In this document: piece by piece, positions 50,397 to 58,478 of the stretch | How the letters are laid out: every line of letters starts with the position of its first letter | How positions within the stretch are numbered: the stretch's first letter is position 1 | NCBI GenBank assembly: GCA_005778035.1 | Contig: SXKT01000017.1 | Span: 1 to 58,478 of the forward strand | DNA: 58,478 nt | Direction of reading: 5' to 3' | From: Chloroflexota bacterium | GTDB taxonomy: Bacteria; Chloroflexota; Anaerolineae; Anaerolineales; Villigracilaceae | Translations under genes and position numbers: made by a program | The notes under the pieces: model-generated | Told to the model about the DNA's origin: nothing | Databases searched by the model: none | What the model saw: only the letters and a program-made list of their open reading frames with translations

Positions 50397-51080
50397 ATGT
50401 TAGTTGCCAGCCTTTCAGGCGTTAGCCGATCCTTTCTAAATGGTAAGATTGAGACAGTTGCGTTGCGCGGGATCGATCTCGATATTTCCAAGGGTGAATT
50501 CACTGCTTTGGTAGGACCGAGTGGTAGCGGTAAGACAACCTTGTTACAATTGATCGGTTGTTTGGATTTGCCAAGTGGAGGCAAGATCCATATAAATGGC
50601 CAGGATGTTAGCGGAATGAACCGAAATGAGCGCGCCGATGTACGCCGAAAAACCATTGGTTATGTGTTTCAGTTCTTTGCCTTGATCCCGACGTTAAGCG
50701 CTTATGAAAATATAGAAATGCCTCTATTACTAAATGGCGTGGCCGCAACCGAAAGGCATGACCGCGTGATGAAGTTATTAGATTCGGTAGGCTTAAGCCA
50801 CCGGGAAAAAAATAGACCCGACCAAATGAGCGGTGGGGAACAACAGAGGGTAGCAATTGCTCGTGCTTTGGCAACCAACCCCAGCATGATCTTGGCAGAT
50901 GAGCCTACTGCCAACCTGGATAGCAAGAACGGCGAGGCTATTATGGAGTTGATGGCTAACCTGAATAAGGAGACCGGTGTGACATTTGTTTTTGCCACAC
51001 ACGATCAGCGTGTTATCAAATATTCAAAAAGGGTCATCACCCTGCAAGACGGATTGATCGTCTCAGATAATATCCAGTGA
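50397..51080 (+). CDS. ABC transporter ATP-binding protein (MacB/LolD-like)
   Basis: [52 protein letters not shown]. Confidence 0.95.
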   Translation: MLVASLSGVSRSFLNGKIETVALRGIDLDISKGEFTALVGPSGSGKTTLLQLIGCLDLPSGGKIHINGQDVSGMNRNERADVRRKTIGYVFQFFALIPTLSAYENIEMPLLLNGVAATERHDRVMKLLDSVGLSHREKNRPDQMSGGEQQRVAIARALATNPSMILADEPTANLDSKNGEAIMELMANLNKETGVTFVFATHDQRVIKYSKRVITLQDGLIVSDNIQ

Positions 51081-51097
51081 CCCATAATCGGAGGAAG

Positions 51098-52270
51098 ATG
51101 AAAACTATAAAGTTAGCCGCGTTCGCTCTATTGTTGGCGATGATTGTTAGCGCCTGTGGCAAGGCAGAGACACCTACACCTCTGCCTACAGTTGTTTTGG
51201 ACCCTGCAGAATCTGCCACAGGTGCAGATTTTAATGAAGGTTCGGTTGTAGCCAGCGGATATGTGGTAGCAGAAAGCAAAGCCAACCTGGGGTTTGTTGT
51301 TAATGGCCGTATGGCCAAAGTAAATGCTACCGAGGGCGACCAGGTCAAGGCTGGCCAGGTTTTGGCTGAGTTAGATACAAATGCCATCGTGTTGGAATTG
51401 CAGAAGGCAGAAAGCCAACTTGCGGATCTAACATCACCGGCAGCCTTGGCTCGTGCTGGCCAACAACTTGCTGCCGCGCAACAAGCATTGGAAGACACAA
51501 CCGACGATGTGGAAGCCTTGGAGTACCCAAGGGCAACCGATACCCGTATTGACAACACAGAAGCAGCCATAGACCTGGCTGAAAAACGACTTGCCCTTGC
51601 CCGCGATCGATGGCATCAGGTTGCCCGCTTGGAAGAAGGTGATGAACGTCGAGCCAATGCGTTGCTTGAGATCACGAATGCCCAGATTGCGCTGGATGAC
51701 CTGATCGCCAAACTTAATTGGTATACCGGAAAACCTGACGAGATCGATGCAGCCAAGATCACTGCGGATTATGATGCCGCTGTTGCCGCTGTGCAGGAAG
51801 GTGAGTGGTTGATCGCCGAACTTAAAGGAGAGGCGGTCCCCGCTGAAGCAACTGGCGCTGGCTTGACCCAATTACGCAACGCTCGCGTGCTTGTTGCCAC
51901 ACTTAAAGACCAAATTGCCAAGCATCAAATCATTTCTCCCATTGATGGCACCATCGCAAAGGCCGATGCCCACATTGGGGAGATCGTAAATCCTGGCCAA
52001 ATTCTTTTCATCGTTAGCAATGAACAAAACCTGATCGTTGAAACTACTGACCTAAGCGAAAAGGATGTGACATTGGTAAGTGTTGGCCAACTGGTGCGGA
52101 TCTATATCAAAGCCTTGAGATCGACTGTGGATGGAAATGTGATCAGCATATCTCCGGTAGCCGACATGCTGGGTGGAGATGTTGTTTATCGCACCCGCAT
52201 CCAATTCGATGAATTACCTGAGGGGGTACTCTCTGGTATGTCGGTGGATGTAGAGTATATTACGGAATAA
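51098..52270 (+). CDS. HlyD/MacA-like periplasmic adaptor lipoprotein
   Basis: MKTIKLAAFALLLAMIVSACGKAE; VNATEGDQVKAGQVLAELDTNAI; ISPIDGTIAKADAHIGEIVNPGQ. Confidence 0.92.
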   Translation: MKTIKLAAFALLLAMIVSACGKAETPTPLPTVVLDPAESATGADFNEGSVVASGYVVAESKANLGFVVNGRMAKVNATEGDQVKAGQVLAELDTNAIVLELQKAESQLADLTSPAALARAGQQLAAAQQALEDTTDDVEALEYPRATDTRIDNTEAAIDLAEKRLALARDRWHQVARLEEGDERRANALLEITNAQIALDDLIAKLNWYTGKPDEIDAAKITADYDAAVAAVQEGEWLIAELKGEAVPAEATGAGLTQLRNARVLVATLKDQIAKHQIISPIDGTIAKADAHIGEIVNPGQILFIVSNEQNLIVETTDLSEKDVTLVSVGQLVRIYIKALRSTVDGNVISISPVADMLGGDVVYRTRIQFDELPEGVLSGMSVDVEYITE

Positions 52271-52287
52271 CGCTTAACCCGCCCAAT

Positions 52288-52321
52288 AAAAAAGCCGAAC
52301 AATACGCGTTCGGCTTTTTTT
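52288..52321 (+). terminator. Intrinsic terminator after the efflux operon
   Basis: AAAAAAGCCGAA-caatacgcg-TTCGGCTTTTTTT. Confidence 0.9.
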
Positions 52322-52375
52322 ATAACTTTATGCCTCGCCAATAGTGTAGAATTTATTAAAAAACAATGAGGCCAT

Positions 52376-53509
52376 ATGGTAACAATAGAACAAGTAGATA
52401 CCAGCAATAAAGCCCAGGTGGAACGGTTTATAAGGTTGCCTTACCGCATTTACAAGGATAACCCTAACTGGGTACCACCTTTGGATGTAGATGCATATGC
52501 CCAGCTTAACCCATCCAAGCATCCTTTCTATGACCATAGTGATATTGAGTTCTTTTTGGCAATAAAGGATGGCCGTGACGTTGGCCGTATTGCAGCGATT
52601 GAAAACCGTCCTTACAATTCCTACCATAAGGCAAAAGAAGCGGAATTTTATTTTTTTGATACTGAGAACGACCCAGAGGTTGCCAAAGCCTTGTTTGATA
52701 CCGTAGAAAACTGGGCGCGAACCCGTGGGCTTAATAGCATTGTTGGCCCCAAAGGGATGGGGCCACTGGATGGATACGGTGTTCTGGTATTTGGGCATGA
52801 TCAACGCCAAACCATGAACATGCTCAATTTCAACTATGCCTATTATCAGGCGCTGGTAGAGGCACAAGGTTATGTAAAGGAAGTAGACTTTGTTAGTTGT
52901 TACTTGCCGGCAGACCAATTCCGTGTCCCTGAACGGGTTGCCCGGATCGCCGAACGCGCATTGCTACGAGGTGGCTTGAAGATTAAGCAATTCCGCAACA
53001 AAAAAGAGCTATTGCAATGGGCGCCGCGCATTGGCCAGGCTTATAACAGCGCATTCGTGAACAACTGGGAGTATTATCCACTAACCCAGCGTGAAATTGA
53101 TTTTGTGGTTGAAAACATCATGACAGTTGCTGACCATCGGATGATCAAGATCATCACCCACGGAGAAGAGGTTGTAGGTTTCCTGTTTGCTTTTTACGAC
53201 GTATCAGCAGCGATGCAACGGGCTAAAGGAAAATTATTTCCATTTGGCCTGTTGGACCTGTTATTGGATATGCGACGCACGAAAACCGTCTCCGTCAATG
53301 GGATCGGAATATTACCGCAGTACCAAGGCCATGGTGGGAATGCCATTCTTTATGCTGAAATGGGAAAGACACTGATAAGTTTTAACCAATTTAGGCATGT
53401 AGAAATGACCCAGGTAGCGGAGACCACTGAGCAAATGCGTGCGGACCTTAAGAACTTGAATGGAGTAGAGTACAAAAACCACCGCGTTTACCGTAAGAAA
53501 TTGGGTTAA
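52376..53509 (+). CDS. Large GNAT-like acyltransferase family protein
   Basis: FIRLPYRIYKDNPNWVPPLDVD...PFYDHSDIEFFLAIKDGRDVGRIAAIEN...GILPQYQGHGGNAILYAEM. Confidence 0.75.
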   Translation: MVTIEQVDTSNKAQVERFIRLPYRIYKDNPNWVPPLDVDAYAQLNPSKHPFYDHSDIEFFLAIKDGRDVGRIAAIENRPYNSYHKAKEAEFYFFDTENDPEVAKALFDTVENWARTRGLNSIVGPKGMGPLDGYGVLVFGHDQRQTMNMLNFNYAYYQALVEAQGYVKEVDFVSCYLPADQFRVPERVARIAERALLRGGLKIKQFRNKKELLQWAPRIGQAYNSAFVNNWEYYPLTQREIDFVVENIMTVADHRMIKIITHGEEVVGFLFAFYDVSAAMQRAKGKLFPFGLLDLLLDMRRTKTVSVNGIGILPQYQGHGGNAILYAEMGKTLISFNQFRHVEMTQVAETTEQMRADLKNLNGVEYKNHRVYRKKLG

Positions 53510-53515
53510 CGCAGA

Positions 53516-54718
53516 ATGCGAACCTTTGGAATTAATTTTTGCCTTGCGGTAGCTATGCTGGCATTAACCGCATGCGCAGCTCCGGCTAATACGGCAATGG
53601 CTACTGCTACAGCAACTGGGATGACCTTGTTCAGTACCCCAACATTGGCGCCTACTGCCACTGTGCCTGCTACCTCTACGCCGTTACCCCCCACACAGAC
53701 AGCAACTTTTGCACCCTTGAGTGTAAATACAAGCGCGCAGGTTAACCTGCGCGCTTGGCCGGATCCTACGGCCGATATATTGGATATTGTTTTGTTAGGA
53801 GCCCAATTAACCGGCATCGCCCGAAGCGATGATGGGGCCTGGTTGGCAGTACAACTCCCTGCTGATCGATCACAAACTGGTTGGGTCAGTACCGAATTTG
53901 TGAGCGTAAGCAAAGAGATGCTTCAGACTTTGCCTGTGTTGGTGGCGTTGGCACCTACGGCAATTGGCCAACAAGCCCCTCCACCAGCAGGACCGGTAAG
54001 CAGCAATGCTACCATTCGAAACCAGATCTTTGTTCGTAGTGGCCCAGGCCAGATCTATCAAGAATTGGGAAGCATAGCCGCTGGTACGGTTGTGAAACTA
54101 ACCGGACGAAATGAGACGAATGTGTGGGCGCTGATCGAATATCCTTCCAGCCCCACCGGATTTGGATGGGTTGCCACCAGCTACCTTGATGGAGCGGATT
54201 TTTCTTACCTGCCATATTATGATAACCAAGGAAATTTGATCCCTGGTCAAACCCAAAAATTGCCAACCACGATCCCGGCATCGGTGGGGCAACCATCCGC
54301 TACCGGAACACCAGCCACTACTTACCAACCCGCTCCTTCTGATGCAGATTCGCGCCAAAAGCCGGCAGCGACCGTGGTTTTTTCTCCAAGCCAGTCGCGA
54401 AGCTTTAGTTTTCAAAGCCAAGTATCCTCACCGAATGGTGACGCAGAAGATTGGATCAGTTTTACACCCTACTCACTTGGAAATGTAGGCACGTATGTTT
54501 ACCTCAAATTGGAATGTACAGGTAACGGTGGCATTACATCTTACCTGTATAAACAGGGAACTGAAATTCCAGCAGATTTGGGACTGCGGTGTGGAAACTA
54601 TGGATTTGCTCTAAAGGTGGTAGGTGGCGAACAGTATTTCCTTCGGCTTGCTGCAGATGGAAGCGCGGCGGATATCCGGTTAGTGGATTACATTCTTACA
54701 ATTGGCATAGAGCCATAA
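53516..54718 (+). CDS. SH3b-domain lipoprotein
   Basis: Lipobox MLALTACAAP; SH3b-type repeats VNLRAWPDPTADILDIVLLGAQL and IFVRSGPGQIYQELGSIAAGTVV. Confidence 0.8.
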   Translation: MRTFGINFCLAVAMLALTACAAPANTAMATATATGMTLFSTPTLAPTATVPATSTPLPPTQTATFAPLSVNTSAQVNLRAWPDPTADILDIVLLGAQLTGIARSDDGAWLAVQLPADRSQTGWVSTEFVSVSKEMLQTLPVLVALAPTAIGQQAPPPAGPVSSNATIRNQIFVRSGPGQIYQELGSIAAGTVVKLTGRNETNVWALIEYPSSPTGFGWVATSYLDGADFSYLPYYDNQGNLIPGQTQKLPTTIPASVGQPSATGTPATTYQPAPSDADSRQKPAATVVFSPSQSRSFSFQSQVSSPNGDAEDWISFTPYSLGNVGTYVYLKLECTGNGGITSYLYKQGTEIPADLGLRCGNYGFALKVVGGEQYFLRLAADGSAADIRLVDYILTIGIEP

Positions 54719-54764
54719 CTGGGTAAAATCCCCCTGAAAATTGTCAGACATTTTTGATATAATA

Positions 54765-54782
54765 TTGTGGAAATAATCACAA
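54765..54782. promoter_or_regulatory. Putative Rex (NADH/NAD+) operator upstream of rex
   Basis: TTGTGgaaataatCACAA, 5-nt inverted arms with 8-nt spacer, directly downstream of a TATAAT (54758-54763) and 18 nt before the rex start. Confidence 0.7.
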
Positions 54783-54800
54783 ACTCGCGCGGAGGTTTGG

Positions 54801-55430
54801 ATGGTAGACCGAGTAGTACCAGATGTTATCGTTAGCCGTTTGCCAGTCTATTTGCGGGCTCTGCAATTTATGCAAATGCAGGCTGTTACAACAACCTCGT
54901 CACAAGACCTTGGGTCAAAGGTAAATATTTCCGCCGCGCAAATTCGCAAGGATCTAAGCCAGTTTGGTGAGTTTGGAAAACAGGGAACCGGCTACAATGT
55001 GGAAGCGCTGATAGCCCACCTTGAGAAGATATTGCAAGTAGAAAAAGTGTGGGATGTTGCGGTGATAGGAATGGGTGATATGGGTCATGCGCTCACCCGT
55101 TATGGTGGTTTCCTTAACAGGGGGTTTCGGATCACCGATTGTTTCGATAATGACCCTGCCAAGATCGGAAGCCAGGCTGGCCAATACATTATTAAGGATG
55201 TAGCTGACATTGGCAAGGGAGATTGTTTGCGGGGCAAAATGGTGATGCTTTGCGTGCCGGCAGCGGCAGCTCAAAAGATCGCCAACAAATTGGTGGAGTG
55301 CGGCGTAAAGGCCATTTTAAACTACGCTCCCGTTCATCTTTCGGTACCTGCAGATGTAAGGGTACAATATATCGATCCGGTGATCGGTTTACAGCGTATG
55401 GCATATTATCTGCATGAAAAAAACGAGTAG
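54801..55430 (+). CDS. rex: Redox-sensing transcriptional repressor Rex
   Basis: VVPDVIVSRLPVYLRALQFM, VNISAAQIRKDLSQFGEFGKQGTGYNVEALIAHLEKIL, VAVIGMGDMGHAL. Confidence 0.95.
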   Translation: MVDRVVPDVIVSRLPVYLRALQFMQMQAVTTTSSQDLGSKVNISAAQIRKDLSQFGEFGKQGTGYNVEALIAHLEKILQVEKVWDVAVIGMGDMGHALTRYGGFLNRGFRITDCFDNDPAKIGSQAGQYIIKDVADIGKGDCLRGKMVMLCVPAAAAQKIANKLVECGVKAILNYAPVHLSVPADVRVQYIDPVIGLQRMAYYLHEKNE

Positions 55431-55467
55431 AGACCCACATCTTTAATCAATAAAATTTAATTGACCG

Positions 55468-55502
55468 CCCTCTGATGGATATATTCTCAGAGGGTTTTTT
55501 TT
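55468..55502 (+). terminator. Intrinsic terminator after rex
   Basis: CCCTCTGA-tggatatattc-TCAGAGGG followed by TTTTTTTT. Confidence 0.88.
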
Positions 55503-55529
55503 CCATGAATGGTATTTCTCAAGAATTGA

Positions 55530-56669
55530 TTAGAGCGCCAATGCGATTTCTTCAATAAACTCGAAGGCGCCCTGTCCATGGTAGCCTTTGGGCAATGGGG
55601 CGGGTATTGCAAAGCTGCTGCTAATCGATTGGGCGAAGCCGGTTTGGCTGCTTTTTACGATACCATGGAGTACATCCAATGCGTGGAAAGCCATTTCTTT
55701 GCTGGCGCGGTGGGGTCGGTTCATCCTCAAGGACCAAGCCATTTCAGCTACCCCGAGGCCGCGGCACTCGCCATTAAAAGCATGGCTTTGCTGCATGACC
55801 ATTGGTTGGTTGTTGCCCTTCAGAATCACTTTTACGTCTCCACCAAAGCTGTTTGGATCAGCCAGATATACAGCACCAAGGGTTCCAAACAAAATGACAC
55901 TTGGTTGTTCTGGCAGTATGAAGATGGAATTGGCATCGAAAAGGGCTGTTCCTACTGTGCCTTGGGCAAATTGCATGGTTGCTGCCATAAGGTTCTCGCA
56001 CCGAATTTCGAATGGTGTTCCCCAATGATCGAATGTACTGGCTATACGGTGGGGAACAAGTGTTTTAGTGATACCACTAACGCTGGTGATGGGACCGAGG
56101 ATGCTGAGCAGGGCAGTTATGTAATAAATTCCTACGTCGAAACCAATACCACCGCCGGGTTGGGTCGTAAAGTTACCAGGCTGGCCGAATATGGCCCCAT
56201 CGCGGCTAAGGGATGCGGTGCAGCTGGTAACTTGGCCGATCAGGCCGCTCTCAACAATTGAGCGGGCGGTTTGGGCTGCAGCACCCAAAAATGTATCGGG
56301 TGCTGCTCCAAGGTATAAGCCATTGTTGGTAGCAATGCTTGCCAATTCCGCTGCATGATCCAGTTCTACTGCCAGAACTTTTTCGGTATAAACATTTTTA
56401 CCCGCCAAAAGAAGTTGCTTGATGACCGGATAATGGGCGATTGGTGTTGTGAGGTTGACGACTATCTCGATATTTTTGTCCGCGAGAATCTGATCCATGG
56501 TTAGCGCGCGAATGCCGTATTTTTGTGCTTGGGTACGGGCACGTTCTTCGTTTATGTCGCAGCACCCTGCAACTTCAAGGATCTTAAATTTTTCCATCAT
56601 AGTAGTCAGATAAGCATCACTGATCATGCCACATCCAACCACAGCAATTTTTACTTTTTGCATCGTCAT
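55530..56669 (-). CDS. Gfo/Idh/MocA family oxidoreductase
   Basis: VKIAVVGCGMISDAYLTTMMEKF; IVVNLTTPIAHYPVIKQLLLAGKNVYTEKVLAVELDHAAELASIA. Confidence 0.9.
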   Translation of the reverse strand: MTMQKVKIAVVGCGMISDAYLTTMMEKFKILEVAGCCDINEERARTQAQKYGIRALTMDQILADKNIEIVVNLTTPIAHYPVIKQLLLAGKNVYTEKVLAVELDHAAELASIATNNGLYLGAAPDTFLGAAAQTARSIVESGLIGQVTSCTASLSRDGAIFGQPGNFTTQPGGGIGFDVGIYYITALLSILGPITSVSGITKTLVPHRIASTFDHWGTPFEIRCENLMAATMQFAQGTVGTALFDANSIFILPEQPSVILFGTLGAVYLADPNSFGGDVKVILKGNNQPMVMQQSHAFNGECRGLGVAEMAWSLRMNRPHRASKEMAFHALDVLHGIVKSSQTGFAQSISSSFAIPAPLPKGYHGQGAFEFIEEIALAL

Positions 56670-56691
56670 TCCAGTCTCCTTGGGGTTGGGT

Positions 56692-57204
56692 TTAATTCAA
56701 TTCATCCAATGGGTTGGCGCTGCCCTTTGCCAGTGCAGCCAAAATTGGGGTCATATCTGTTTGATTGTTGATGCTTAGCTCCAAGCCAAGTTGTTCGCGG
56801 CTATCTATATAACTATAGCTTCCCTGTGGGAAATAACCTATGTGGTATGGCAACCCAATGCCGATCTCCCGCAAGCGATCTTGGAACTGTTTTCGGTTGG
56901 TTGTTTGAACACAGAAGTGGAACACCCCTGGACCATTACGGTCCAAAAAATCCCTCCAAGGGCTGGGTGTGGGGCCGGGTTGCATCAGCTCGATCACCAG
57001 ATTACCAAGGTCGTATAACGCAACGAAAAGGTCGGAATAATACGCGGCTTGGCCGTTTGTGTAATGTACCAAAGTGGTATCAGGGGCGAAAATTTGGACA
57101 GGTTCAACCATGGGAATGCCCAATACTTTTGCCCAATGGGAGCTTGCTTCACGGGCGTTGGGTACAACCACGCAAACTTGGGTAATGAACTTGCCATCTG
57201 GCAT
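56692..57204 (-). CDS. VOC superfamily (glyoxalase-like) protein
   Basis: ITQVCVVVPNAREASSHWAKVLGIPMVEP; NLVIELMQPGPTPSPWRDFLDRNGPGVFHFCVQT. Confidence 0.85.
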   Translation of the reverse strand: MPDGKFITQVCVVVPNAREASSHWAKVLGIPMVEPVQIFAPDTTLVHYTNGQAAYYSDLFVALYDLGNLVIELMQPGPTPSPWRDFLDRNGPGVFHFCVQTTNRKQFQDRLREIGIGLPYHIGYFPQGSYSYIDSREQLGLELSINNQTDMTPILAALAKGSANPLDELN

Positions 57205-57356
57205 ATAAATTTCTCCTGTTGGGGTAAAGTGAGCGAAATACTTAATACGTAGTAGGTAAGTACGAGTGATATTTTACATTAATAATGTTGGATTTCAAGC
57301 TATTTACTTGGGATTCGGTTCGTTGTATTATGTTGAAATATTCAGAAAGGATAAAA

Positions 57357-57776
57357 ATGACCATTACATTTAACCCGTACCTCAACTTTAGGGGCAATGC
57401 ACGGCAAGCAATGGAGTTTTACCAGAAGGTGTTTGGGGGAGAATTAAATATTGGCACCTTCCGCGACTATGAAAGAACGGATGTTCCCGCTGAGGTACAA
57501 GATCAAGTCATGCATGCCAGGCTGACTGCCCCCAATGGCATCAACATTATGGCCAGTGACATACCGGCAAACGAGGATCTCACGATTGGGGATAATATTA
57601 CCCTGTCGCTGACGGGAGATGATGATGCCACATTGCGCGGCTGGTACGAGCAATTATCTAAAAGCGGGCATGCGACACAGCCATTGATTCAAGCCAGCTG
57701 GGGAGATACCTTTGGCATGTGCGTGGATGGTTTTGGCATCACGTGGTTGTTCGATATCGCAGGAGCTCAGGAGTAA
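57357..57776 (+). CDS. PhnB-like VOC family protein
   Basis: MTITFNPYLNFRGNARQAMEFYQKVFGGEL; VMHARLTAPNGINIMASD; WGDTFGMCVDGFGITWLFDIA. Confidence 0.92.
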   Translation: MTITFNPYLNFRGNARQAMEFYQKVFGGELNIGTFRDYERTDVPAEVQDQVMHARLTAPNGINIMASDIPANEDLTIGDNITLSLTGDDDATLRGWYEQLSKSGHATQPLIQASWGDTFGMCVDGFGITWLFDIAGAQE

Positions 57777-57820
57777 TCGCAGCTAAACCAGCGGAAAGGT
57801 GATATCCGATAAATAAATAA

Positions 57821-57860
57821 AAGCCGCGGCTGGAGTTTTCCAATGCCGCGGCTTGGTCTT
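57821..57860. terminator. Intrinsic terminator between converging PhnB-like and mreB genes
   Basis: AAGCCGCGGC ... GCCGCGGCTT then GGTCTTTTTAA. Confidence 0.8.
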
Positions 57861-57878
57861 TTTAATTTTTGAATGTGG

Positions 57879-58478
57879 TTAGATCTTGGGCAGATTGCGT
57901 CGCAAAAAATCGTACATGCCCAGTGCTCGGGCAGTGCCCTCCGCGACACTGGTGAGGGGATTATCTACCAAGTAGGCGGGAATCCCCAAAGAGCGTGTGA
58001 GCAGCTTGTCAAGTCCTCGCAGGAGCGATCCTCCACCGGTGAGGGCCATGCCACGGTCGATAATATCTGAGACCAATTCTGGTGGTGTTTTTTCGAGCAC
58101 TCGCCGGCAGATCTCGACGATTTGGTGCAATGGTTCTTGCAATGCTTCTACTACCTCGTAAGTGCTGATGGTTACCGGTTTGGGAAGACCGCTAACCTGA
58201 TCTTGTCCCTGGACTTCCATTACCTGGTCTACATCCTGAGGGATAGCGGCGCCGATCTTGATCTTGATCAATTCGGCGGTCACACCTGAGAGAATAATGC
58301 CATACTTTCGGCGAACATATGTAATGATCGCGTCATCGAGCGCAAGGCCGCCGCTGCGCATAGTTTCGGCAGTGACGATACCGTACATGGCCAGCACCGC
58401 GCATTGGGTACTGCCGCCACCCAAACAAATTACCATGTTACCGCTTGGGCTGTTAATGGGCAGGTCCACACCAAGCGC
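57879..58478 (-). CDS. mreB: Rod shape-determining protein MreB, C-terminal part (5' end outside window)
   Basis: MVICLGGGSTQCAVLAMYGIVTAETMRSGGLALDDAIITYVRRKYGIILSGVTAELIKIKIGAA; MALTGGGSLLRGLDKLLTRSLGIPAYLVDNPLTSVAEGTARAL. Confidence 0.95.
   Translation of the reverse strand, partial: ALGVDLPINSPSGNMVICLGGGSTQCAVLAMYGIVTAETMRSGGLALDDAIITYVRRKYGIILSGVTAELIKIKIGAAIPQDVDQVMEVQGQDQVSGLPKPVTISTYEVVEALQEPLHQIVEICRRVLEKTPPELVSDIIDRGMALTGGGSLLRGLDKLLTRSLGIPAYLVDNPLTSVAEGTARALGMYDFLRRNLPKI

Overview
58.5-kb bacterial chromosomal segment. Gene content suggests a Chloroflexota/Anaerolineae-like organism, but taxonomy is inferred only. Most of the window is ordinary housekeeping or metabolic DNA: a methylmalonyl-CoA mutase-like protein, SelA, a xanthine dehydrogenase-family cluster, class II FBP aldolase, FabF/FabH, HtpG, PGM, FBPase, a MacAB-like efflux operon, Rex and partial MreB. 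There is one tRNA-Asp and many intrinsic terminators. I saw no CRISPR array, transposon or prophage. Two regions stand out. (1) Bases 2434-6959 hold a tightly overlapped operon encoding a TM/zinc-ribbon protein, a DUF2207-like membrane protein ending in ...GGGGG-CACACACA-G-CACACA-GGGR, a radical SAM/SPASM enzyme with a PqqD/RRE-like N-terminus, and a second RRE-like/radical-SAM-like protein that has lost the CxxxCxxC cluster motif. This looks like a post-translational modification system acting on a Cys-Ala tail of a membrane protein. (2) Bases ~17255-17525 carry tandem c-di-GMP-I (GEMM-I) riboswitch-like aptamers, one very clear, one divergent, and a possible third between them. They lie 3' of a histidine kinase gene and are followed by a terminator, with no co-oriented gene downstream. 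All calls come from reading the sequence; no database search was run.
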